64,000 bases of DNA from Treponema sp. (lineage in GTDB: Bacteria; Spirochaetota; Spirochaetia; Treponematales; Treponemataceae): the NCBI GenBank assembly GCA_017940255.1, contig JAGAZB010000005.1:124001-188000 (forward strand), given 5' to 3'. The position numbers and the translations under genes are program-made. The notes under the pieces were generated by a model that saw only the letters and a list, made by a program, of their open reading frames with translations, did no database searches and was not told where the DNA came from. Shown here piece by piece: positions 24,021-30,976 of this stretch. The first letter of the stretch is position 1. Every line of letters begins with the position of its first letter.

Positions 24021-25721
24021 CTATTTTCTACAACGGTTCAGTGCATCCGTAATGTTATCAAAAATATTTTCGCGGCCAAGCTTGTCTGCCATGCCGGTTT
24101 TTTCCAGAAGCAGGTAAGGCTGGGTATGAATACCGCTGATAACAATTGTAATGCCCTTGCGGTCGCAGGCTGCCTTACACTGTTCCAGGGCTCGGATTCC
24201 GCCGGCATCAAGATAAATTGTGTTTCTCATTCGTAAAACAAGATACTTACATTCAGACTGGGCTCGCTCTGTTGCAAGCTCAAACTTGCGGACAGTACCA
24301 AAGAAAAGCGGACCTTCAATTTCGTAAACAAATGTGCTTGCAGGAATATCCAGGTTTTCTTCAGGCTGATCTTTTTTAATACCGCCAGTTAAAACTTCGC
24401 GTTCGTTCTGAACCTCAGACAAATCAATCATCTTCTTAATAAAGAAGAAGGCTGCAAAACCAAGGCCTACTTCAATAGCAACTGTTAAATCAACAAATAC
24501 TGTAATAAGGAAGGTGATGGCGAAAACTGCAATATCAGATTTCTGTCCTTTGAGCAAAGAACGGATAGCAGGGAAACCGGCCATGTTCCAGGCAACGTTG
24601 ATTAAAACTGCGGCCAGGGCTGCCATTGGAATGTAAGCAGCATATTTTCCGGCAAAGAGGAGGATAATCAAGAGGGTCAATGCGTGGATAATTCCCGCAA
24701 CTGGAGTTTTTCCTCCGTTTTTAATGTTTGTAGCTGTACGGGCAATTGCACCTGTGGCAGGAATTCCTCCGAACAAAGGAGAAGCAATATTTGCGATACC
24801 CTGGGCAATCAGTTCTGTGTTTGAATCATGCTTAGAACCAATCATACCGTCTGCAACTACAGCAGAAAGAAGTGATTCAATGGCGGCTAAAACTGCAATA
24901 GAAATTGCAGTTGGAAAAAGGGTAGTGATAGTCTTAATGCTAAGTGCTGGCAGCTGTGGCTTTGGCAATGTGTTAGGAATTATAAAGTGCTGTGAGCCAT
25001 CAGCAAATTTTCCGATTGTGTCTGTGTGCAGACCTGCAGTTTTTTCAAGAACAATGCTTACAACTGTTGCAAGAATGATAACAACAAAGCTTCCTGGAAT
25101 CTTTTTAATAAACTTAGACCAGATAAAGATAAATGCAAGGCAAACTGCAGCCATAATTGTTGAATAAAGATTAAAAGTAGTGGCTGAGCGGATGTAGACA
25201 ATAATTTTGGGAAGGAAATCGCCAGGCATTTTTGAGTATTCTTCACCAAGAATCATCATTGGAGTAGAAAAATCAGGACGAAGCCCAAAGAAGTCTCCCA
25301 ACTGACCGGCAGCGATTGTTACTGCGATTCCGGCTGTAAAGCCTGTTACGATTGTGTAAGGAATGAACTTTACAAGACCGCCCATCTTAAAAGCGCCGAG
25401 CAGAATCAAAAGAATACCTGCCATAACGGTTGCAGTTGCAAGTCCCGAAAGTCCGTACTGGGCAACAACTCCGTAAACAATAACCGCAAAGGCTCCTGTT
25501 GGGCCACCAATCTGTACGCGGCTTCCGCCAAAGGCAGAAATACAAAAACCTGCAATAATTGCGGTAAAAAGTCCCGCCGCAGGGTTCACGCCCGAAGCAA
25601 TTGCAAATGCGATTGCCAAAGGAAGGGCAACAATGCCGACAATAATTCCGGCAATCAGGTCGCTCATAAATGTTTTAGTGTTATAAGTTTTGAGCGAATT
25701 AAGTAACTCTGGTTTAAACAT
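24021..25721 (-). CDS. SulP family anion transporter with STAS domain
   Basis: A 566-residue membrane transporter with about 12-14 helices and a C-terminal STAS domain (about 455-560). The N-terminal LKTYNTKTFMSDLIAGIIVGIVALPLA pattern and GGPTGAFAVI (about 71-80) are typical of SulP carriers for sulfate, bicarbonate or other anions; the substrate cannot be read from sequence. TATAAT lies 9 nt before the ATG with no Shine-Dalgarno, so the message is nearly leaderless. Confidence 0.93.
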   Translation of the reverse strand: MFKPELLNSLKTYNTKTFMSDLIAGIIVGIVALPLAIAFAIASGVNPAAGLFTAIIAGFCISAFGGSRVQIGGPTGAFAVIVYGVVAQYGLSGLATATVMAGILLILLGAFKMGGLVKFIPYTIVTGFTAGIAVTIAAGQLGDFFGLRPDFSTPMMILGEEYSKMPGDFLPKIIVYIRSATTFNLYSTIMAAVCLAFIFIWSKFIKKIPGSFVVIILATVVSIVLEKTAGLHTDTIGKFADGSQHFIIPNTLPKPQLPALSIKTITTLFPTAISIAVLAAIESLLSAVVADGMIGSKHDSNTELIAQGIANIASPLFGGIPATGAIARTATNIKNGGKTPVAGIIHALTLLIILLFAGKYAAYIPMAALAAVLINVAWNMAGFPAIRSLLKGQKSDIAVFAITFLITVFVDLTVAIEVGLGFAAFFFIKKMIDLSEVQNEREVLTGGIKKDQPEENLDIPASTFVYEIEGPLFFGTVRKFELATERAQSECKYLVLRMRNTIYLDAGGIRALEQCKAACDRKGITIVISGIHTQPYLLLEKTGMADKLGRENIFDNITDALNRCRK

Positions 25722-25809
25722 AATGAGAAGATTATAGCGAGTTTACGAGTGTGTGTCATTCTCTGAATTTTTCCTTTATTTTTTTAAGTGTAACCAATAT
25801 ATTTATAGT

Positions 25810-27051
25810 ATGAAAAACAAAAAATTATTTCTGATTTTGCTTTGCCTGCTATTTGCCGGCAGTGCGATTTATTTTACTTACGATTATTTTTCTGGCCGCG
25901 GAGAAAGTGTTTCTTATGCGGATTTCTGGCAGGCGGTAGAAGCAGGCCGGGTGAAGTCTGTTGAATTTGATGGAGACAAGATACTTTTTACAGGAAGTCT
26001 TGCGGGCAGTTCTGCTGAGAGTGCCACTGAGAATGTCAGTGGCGGTGCGGGCTCTTCGGCTGGTACGGGCTCTGCGGTGGTTGAGCCTGTCGAAACCACA
26101 AAGACAACATGCTTCATAACCGATAATCCCCATTCTCCAGTTCTTGCCGAAGAGCTTATGAAGCGGGGAATCAGCGTGACTATCACAAAAGACGGAAGTG
26201 AAATTCTTTCACTGATTTTTGACGTTATTTTTTATGTGATTTTCTTTGGCGCAATTATAATTGCCTTCCGTAAGTTTATAAGTCCTAATACCTTTAAGGT
26301 TGTTCATAAAACAGGAGTTCGTTTTGACGATGTGGTGGGCATGGATAAACTTAAGCGTGATATGGAACAGGTGATGGAAATAATGAAGCACCCTGCCGAA
26401 TATGCTAAACGCGGAATAAGAATGCCAAAAGGTATTTTGCTGGAAGGGGAGCCTGGAAACGGAAAAACTCTTTTTGCAAAGGCACTGGCCGGCGAGGCAA
26501 AGGTGAACTTTATTCCAGCAAAAGCTACCGATTTTGAGAGCATGTTTATGGCAATTGGCCCTATGAAGGTAAAGTTGCTTTTTAAAAAGGCCCGCCGCCG
26601 CGCTCCCTGTATTGTTTTTATAGATGAATTTGACGGAATAGGCACTGTCCGTAATTATAGCGGCTCTGCAATTGAAACTGAAAATACCCGAATTGTTACT
26701 GCGCTTTTGAATGAACTTGACGGCTTTGAAGCAACAAATGGCGTTCTTGTGATTGCGGCAACAAACAGTATTAAGGCGCTGGACCCGGCTCTGATTCGCC
26801 CGGGCCGCTTTGATGCAAAGTTGACAGTGCCTTACCCAGACGAAGAGACCCGCCGCAAGCTGGTGAAAATGTACACTCGCGGCAAGGGTGCGGCAGCCGA
26901 ATGCTCCGCCGCTGCCCTGGCCCGCCTCTTTGCAGGCTATTCCTGCGCAAAAATAGAAAGCGTTTTGAACAGTGCGGCCTTACGCGCAGGGCAGGCGGGC
27001 CGTGCTGAGTTCACTCTGGAAGACGTTAAAGCCGCTGCAGCAGAAGCTTAA
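25810..27051 (+). CDS. FtsH-like membrane AAA ATPase lacking the protease domain
   Basis: A 413-residue protein. The ATG 25810 is used because the signal-anchor begins there and TATATT lies 6 nt upstream (leaderless); an in-frame GTG at 25753 is less likely. It has a membrane helix (5-24), an FtsH-type extracytoplasmic domain, a second helix (about 134-153) and an AAA domain. Walker A is GEPGNGKT (213-220), Walker B CIVFIDEFD (267-275), and the SRH is RPGRFDAKL. It stops right after the AAA lid; no HEXXH zinc protease follows. Residues 90-97 (VVEPVETT) are encoded by a palindromic repeat. A true ftsH is at 40933-43062. Confidence 0.85.
   Translation: MKNKKLFLILLCLLFAGSAIYFTYDYFSGRGESVSYADFWQAVEAGRVKSVEFDGDKILFTGSLAGSSAESATENVSGGAGSSAGTGSAVVEPVETTKTTCFITDNPHSPVLAEELMKRGISVTITKDGSEILSLIFDVIFYVIFFGAIIIAFRKFISPNTFKVVHKTGVRFDDVVGMDKLKRDMEQVMEIMKHPAEYAKRGIRMPKGILLEGEPGNGKTLFAKALAGEAKVNFIPAKATDFESMFMAIGPMKVKLLFKKARRRAPCIVFIDEFDGIGTVRNYSGSAIETENTRIVTALLNELDGFEATNGVLVIAATNSIKALDPALIRPGRFDAKLTVPYPDEETRRKLVKMYTRGKGAAAECSAAALARLFAGYSCAKIESVLNSAALRAGQAGRAEFTLEDVKAAAAEA
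26077..26099. repeat. VVEPVETT-encoding palindromic repeat, copy 1
   Basis: GTGGTTGAG and its near-complement CGAAACCAC flank the centre of this 23-bp element, in frame in the FtsH-like gene. A 25-bp version of the same sequence occurs at 63658-63682 in the WYL gene. Confidence 0.8.
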
Positions 27052-27060
27052 TTCTTTTTC

Positions 27061-27089
27061 TTGACAGATTCTAACTCCTCAATTATATT
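27061..27089 (+). promoter_or_regulatory. Promoter of the toxin-antitoxin operon
   Basis: Consensus TTGACA (27061-27066), a 17-bp spacer and TATATT (27084-27089). Confidence 0.75.
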
Positions 27090-27090
27090 G

Positions 27091-27113
27091 TACTTAGTCA
27101 ACTTGACTAAGTA
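27091..27113. promoter_or_regulatory. Toxin-antitoxin operator palindrome
   Basis: TACTTAGTCAA and TTGACTAAGTA are perfect complements around a single central C. The site starts one base after the -10 box and covers the transcription start, as expected for autorepression by the antitoxin or toxin-antitoxin complex. Confidence 0.75.
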
Positions 27114-27130
27114 TTTTTTTGGAGGTTGAT

Positions 27131-27376
27131 ATGTGCCAGATGAATGTTTTGGAAGCAAAAACAAATTTTTCTAAAATAATTGCAATGCTTGAAAATGGTG
27201 AAGAAAAAGAAGTTATTGTTGCCAGGGCGGGAAAACCTGTGGTGAGGATTGCTTTATTTGAACAGAAAAAATCTTTTAATCAGATTTTTGGTATTGCTAA
27301 AGGAAAATTTACATTACCAGATGATATTGATGAGTGTAATGACGAAATTGCCCGTATGTTTGGAATTATAGATTAA
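27131..27376 (+). CDS. Type II antitoxin, Phd/YefM family
   Basis: An 81-residue protein beginning MCQMNVLEAKTNFSKII, the Phd/YefM DNA-binding domain, with the VIVARAGKPVVRI strand near 37-49. The C-terminal 30 residues would wrap the toxin. GGAGG lies 5 nt before ATG 27131; a TTG four codons earlier overlaps that site and is rejected. The toxin gene follows by 10 nt. Autoregulation through the 27091-27113 palindrome is inferred. Confidence 0.9.
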   Translation: MCQMNVLEAKTNFSKIIAMLENGEEKEVIVARAGKPVVRIALFEQKKSFNQIFGIAKGKFTLPDDIDECNDEIARMFGIID

Positions 27377-27386
27377 GGAGGCCATA

Positions 27387-27794
27387 ATGAGAAGAAATCC
27401 AATATTACTTGATACTCATATTATTCTTTGGATGTTTGAAGGAAATGAAAAATTATCACAAAAGGCAAGAACAATTATTAGCGATAATATTGATTCAATT
27501 TATTATAGTGTAGCTTCTATGTGGGAAGTTCAGATTAAATATGGAATAAAGAAAATGCCAATATCAGGTAGAGAGTTTATGCACTATTGTGAACAGTCTG
27601 GCTATCATAAACTTCCTGTTGATGATATGCATATAATTGAACTTGGAAATTTACAAAGAGAAGAGGGGGCTATCCCTCACAATGACCCATTTGACAGAAT
27701 TCTTTTATCGCAGGCAAAAGCGGAAGGTTTTTCTTTTGTTACTCACGATCCGCTTTTTAGAGCTTATAACGAAAATTGCGTAGTTGAAGTTTAA
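27387..27794 (+). CDS. PIN-domain toxin (VapC-like)
   Basis: A 135-residue PIN domain. Acidic metal ligands appear in ILLDTHIILW (Asp9), SMWEVQIKYG (Glu near 49), NDPFDRILLSQA (Asp near 98 and 101) and THDPLF (Asp near 120). PIN toxins are Mg-dependent RNases restrained by the cognate antitoxin. AAGGAGG precedes the ATG. Its pairing with a Phd-type antitoxin is common for this PIN subgroup. Confidence 0.92.
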   Translation: MRRNPILLDTHIILWMFEGNEKLSQKARTIISDNIDSIYYSVASMWEVQIKYGIKKMPISGREFMHYCEQSGYHKLPVDDMHIIELGNLQREEGAIPHNDPFDRILLSQAKAEGFSFVTHDPLFRAYNENCVVEV

Positions 27795-27798
27795 TTTT

Positions 27799-29943
27799 TT
27801 ACGTCCGCTCCGCCAGCTCTTCCCAGCGGGGATATTTTTCCTCTAGCAGGGCTTCAATTTCCTTGTAGCGTTCGCCGGCCTTGCGTACTTCTTCAAAATC
27901 TGATGAAGCCATTTTTTCTTCCAGGGCCTTTTGCTCGGCTTCAAGGGCGGGAATCTCAGCGTCCAGTTCTTCAAATTCGCGCTGTTCCTTAAAAGAAAGC
28001 TTTTTCTTTGTAGGGGAGGTAGATCCCCCGGTCAATCCGTGGGATGACGCAGCGCACTCTCCGGAGGATGACAGGGCCTTGTCATTGTCCGGCTTGACCG
28101 GACAATCTTTCGCGGAAGACGCCTGTGCTTTTTCTTCCTTCCGTTTTTCTTCCCGATAATCAATATACTCGCTGCACTTGCCCACAAAGCCGCTGATGTT
28201 GCCGTCTTCTTCCATAATAAAAAGACTGTCTACAGTTTTATCCATAAAGTAGCGGTCGTGGCTTACAAGAAGGAGGCATCCCTGGTATGTTTCCAGAAAC
28301 TGTTCCAGAATGTTCATTGTAAAAATGTCAAAGTCGTTGGTTGGTTCGTCCAGAACCAGGAAGTTCGGATTTTCCAGCAGCAGGCGCACCAGGTAAAGGC
28401 GCTTTCTTTCGCCGCCACTGAGTGAACTTACCGGCGAGTGCTGAATTTTCCCTTCAAAGCCAAATTCTTCCAGAAACTTTGCGGCGCTTACTTCTTTTTT
28501 GCCGTCGTTCAAAGTCATGTGTTCGGCAGTTTCTTTAATGTATTCCAGAACGGTAAGGTTTGTGTTCGGAAAAACTGGATTTTGTGTGTAGTAGCCGAAC
28601 TTTGTATTTTCGCCCACAACCACACTTCCGCTGTCAGGCGCAAGCTGGCCTGTGATAATGTTCAGAAAAGTTGATTTTCCAGAGCCGTTGTCGCCAAAAA
28701 TTCCGATTTTCTGCCCTTTTGTAAAGATGTATGAGAAGTTTCTGATTACTGGAGTGAAGGCGGGGGAAGTCTCCCCCTCGCTTCCAAGTCCTCGCTCGCT
28801 TGCGCTCGCTGCGGTCTTGTCCGCTACCCCCTCTACGGGGGCTGACGCCCCCGTAACGCCCCCACAGGCAATTAATGAGTGGTCAATCCTAAAACAACCC
28901 GCTGGTGCGGCTTGTTTTTTAACGGATTTCCTATTTTCAACTTTCGGGTAATTCTTACTTATTCCATGCAGCTCCAAAACCTTGCCGCCCAGGCGCTTGC
29001 CGCGAACTTCAAAGGTAAAGCCCTTGTCGGCCTGAAACTTTTCGCGGTTTATAAGCTGCTCGTCACGCTGAATGCGGGCCTTTATCTTAGTGCCCCGCGC
29101 ACAAGGCCCCCTCAGCAGCCATTCGCGCTCAAAACGCAGCACAGACTCAATGCGGCGCTCAGTATTTGCTTCAATTTCCGCTTCAGTTTCTTTCTTTTCA
29201 AGGTACTGGCTGTAATTTCCCACATAAAGCTTTAAGTGGTTGCGGGCCAGCTCGTAAATGTTGTTGCAGACTGCGTCCAAAAACCAGCGGTCGTGAGTTA
29301 CCATGAGCACAGAACGTTTTGTATCGTGCAGATAATTCTGCAGCCAGTAAATTGTAGTTATATCAAGATGGTTAGTCGGCTCGTCCAGGAGCAGCAGCTT
29401 AGTGTCTTCAACCAGAACCTGGGCAAGGGCAACTTTTTTTAGCATTCCACCGCTGAGTGTGCCCATGCGGCGGGTCATATCGGAAATACCTAATGTAGAA
29501 AGAATTGAAGAAATCTGGGCTTCGTAATTCCACAAGTCACTGCTATCCATTTTGTGCATTATCTCATCGTAGCGGCGCTGTAAGCCGGTAGCTGGAGCTC
29601 CATTTGCACCGTTACTTCCCATTTCATCGCAGATTTCTTCGTACTCGCGGATTATGTTCAATTTTGGTGAAGAAGACTTAAAAATATGCTCGCGTATTGT
29701 GTCTTCGGCATTGTAAAGAGGTGTCTGGGGCAGGTAAGAAACACCCGCCTCTTTGTTTATAACAACAGAGCCTTCATCCGGCTGCAGCACGCCCGCAATT
29801 GTTGCCAGCAGGGTAGATTTTCCTGTTCCGTTTCGTCCAATCAGAGCAGCTTTTTCGCCTTCCTGGATTCCAAATGTAACTTCTGTAAAAAGAGGTTTTT
29901 CTCTTCCAATTTTTGCAAGATTATTAATAGAAAGAATATTCAC
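27799..29943 (-). CDS. ABC-F family ATPase (Uup/EttA-like) with enlarged linkers
   Basis: A 714-residue soluble twin-ABC protein. Domain 1 has Walker A GRNGTGKS (about 36-43) and LSGGMLKK; domain 2 has GDNGSGKS and LSGGERKR. An interdomain linker with FEREWLLRGPCARGTKIKARIQ matches the ABC-F/Uup type, which acts on ribosomes. Two stretches look inserted: residues about 341-394 (28760-28920) and 609-641 (28020-28115), both encoded by palindrome-rich DNA. The C-terminus is a short coiled coil. The start is GTG 29943, 7 nt after TATAAT, so leaderless. Confidence 0.92.
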   Translation of the reverse strand: MNILSINNLAKIGREKPLFTEVTFGIQEGEKAALIGRNGTGKSTLLATIAGVLQPDEGSVVINKEAGVSYLPQTPLYNAEDTIREHIFKSSSPKLNIIREYEEICDEMGSNGANGAPATGLQRRYDEIMHKMDSSDLWNYEAQISSILSTLGISDMTRRMGTLSGGMLKKVALAQVLVEDTKLLLLDEPTNHLDITTIYWLQNYLHDTKRSVLMVTHDRWFLDAVCNNIYELARNHLKLYVGNYSQYLEKKETEAEIEANTERRIESVLRFEREWLLRGPCARGTKIKARIQRDEQLINREKFQADKGFTFEVRGKRLGGKVLELHGISKNYPKVENRKSVKKQAAPAGCFRIDHSLIACGGVTGASAPVEGVADKTAASASERGLGSEGETSPAFTPVIRNFSYIFTKGQKIGIFGDNGSGKSTFLNIITGQLAPDSGSVVVGENTKFGYYTQNPVFPNTNLTVLEYIKETAEHMTLNDGKKEVSAAKFLEEFGFEGKIQHSPVSSLSGGERKRLYLVRLLLENPNFLVLDEPTNDFDIFTMNILEQFLETYQGCLLLVSHDRYFMDKTVDSLFIMEEDGNISGFVGKCSEYIDYREEKRKEEKAQASSAKDCPVKPDNDKALSSSGECAASSHGLTGGSTSPTKKKLSFKEQREFEELDAEIPALEAEQKALEEKMASSDFEEVRKAGERYKEIEALLEEKYPRWEELAERT
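28020..28115. repeat. Palindromic repeat cluster in the C-terminal linker of the ABC-F gene
   Basis: The cluster contains copy 3 of the ATTGTCCGG/CCGGACAAT palindrome (28084-28106) beside a GATCCCCCGGTCAAT...GGGATGAC repeat and a CTCTCCGGAGG palindrome. All are read through in frame as a Ser/Lys/Gly-rich linker. Confidence 0.75.
28760..28920. repeat. Palindromic repeat cluster between the two ABC domains
   Basis: Three hairpins lie in tandem: GGGGGA/TCCCCC (28762-28777), ACGGGGGC/GCCCCCGT around TGAC (28835-28854), and AAAACAA-C-CCGC/GCGG-C-TTGTTTT around TGGT (28891-28918). The reading frame is preserved, adding about 54 residues rich in Ala, Gly and Ser. Confidence 0.8.
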
Positions 29944-30066
29944 AATATTTATTATAACGATTTGCCCGGGCTATGAGAATCGGATTTGAACTCTTTGATA
30001 AATACACATTTTTTTCTTTACCAAAACCTGCAATAAAGTGTAAACTTAAACTAGTGGAGTGCGGGT

Positions 30067-30954
30067 ATGTATTCTGATTCATTGTTGAATTTATTTCAAA
30101 TTACGGAAGATCTCGGTTTGCAGCAGGGTGTGGATTCTCTGATTGATATGGAAGAAAATGGAGTTCCCTTTGCCTTAGACAGCGGAATCCATGTTGATGA
30201 TATTTGGGCCCGAACTGCACGCGTAGAAGAATGTCTTGATTTAATAGATGATGAAACACAGAAAAAACACATTCAGAATATGATGTACTTTACTGCCGGG
30301 GTAATGCCAGACCTGGACTCTGTGGATAATCGCTTTGATGTAATTGAAAATCTTGAAAATGTTATAAATGATTTTAAAGAGAGTGACAGTATTTTTGCTA
30401 GTCATCTGGTTGGAATTGGACCGGGCGGAATAGACCATGACTGGGATTCTGTGGAGTATAACGGACGAAATCATGAATATTTTGATTATGACACTGTAAA
30501 TGATGAAAAAGATTTATTTGCCCTGCAGCTCACTCTGGCAAAAAAACTGAATATGCCTTTTGTTCTGCACAGCCGCAAAGGTTTTAAAGAAACTTCTGAT
30601 GTATTAAAAGCAGTAAAATGGAACAAAGGACTTGTACACGGATTTTCTTACAGCCAGTCTGAACTGGAGTTTTTTCTTGATTTAGGATGGTACATAAGTT
30701 TTAGTGGAAGTGTTACCTATGCCGGCAAAAAAGCTTTTTCTGATATGTCAGAACTGGTGAGCTATGTGCCAAAAGACAGGCTTTTAATAGAAAGCGACTG
30801 TCCTTTTTATCCGCCGGTTCCTGTAAAAAACAGCACGAATATTCCTCAGAATATTAAATATGTTTATGAGTATATTTCGTCAAAAAGAAATATTTCCAGC
30901 CATAAGCTCGGCGAAATTGTAGAATCGAATTTTCAGAAGCTTTTTGGCATTTAG
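30067..30954 (+). CDS. Divergent TatD-like metallohydrolase
   Basis: A 295-residue TIM-barrel protein resembling TatD DNases: VGIGPGGIDHDW (about 119-130), PFVLHSRKGF, GLVHGFSYSQSE and LLIESDCPFYPP match successive barrel motifs. The family's N-terminal D-x-H-x-H metal pair is absent (the protein starts MYSDSLLNLF), and the Glu of GEIGLD is replaced by Pro, so some metal sites are lost. It may be catalytically altered. GGAGTGCGGGT precedes the ATG. Confidence 0.75.
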   Translation: MYSDSLLNLFQITEDLGLQQGVDSLIDMEENGVPFALDSGIHVDDIWARTARVEECLDLIDDETQKKHIQNMMYFTAGVMPDLDSVDNRFDVIENLENVINDFKESDSIFASHLVGIGPGGIDHDWDSVEYNGRNHEYFDYDTVNDEKDLFALQLTLAKKLNMPFVLHSRKGFKETSDVLKAVKWNKGLVHGFSYSQSELEFFLDLGWYISFSGSVTYAGKKAFSDMSELVSYVPKDRLLIESDCPFYPPVPVKNSTNIPQNIKYVYEYISSKRNISSHKLGEIVESNFQKLFGI

Positions 30955-30976
30955 GGCAGGCTTTTTACTCAGCTTT

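Noticed and set aside
27052-27118. A possible frameshifted protease domain after the FtsH-like gene
   Set aside because: The gap before the antitoxin promoter is only about 65 bp and has no HEXXH-like coding remnant in any frame.
29970-30005. A TTCAAAT-type tRNA T-loop sequence on the minus strand near the ABC-F gene
   Set aside because: The flanking bases cannot form the T stem and no acceptor or anticodon arm is present.
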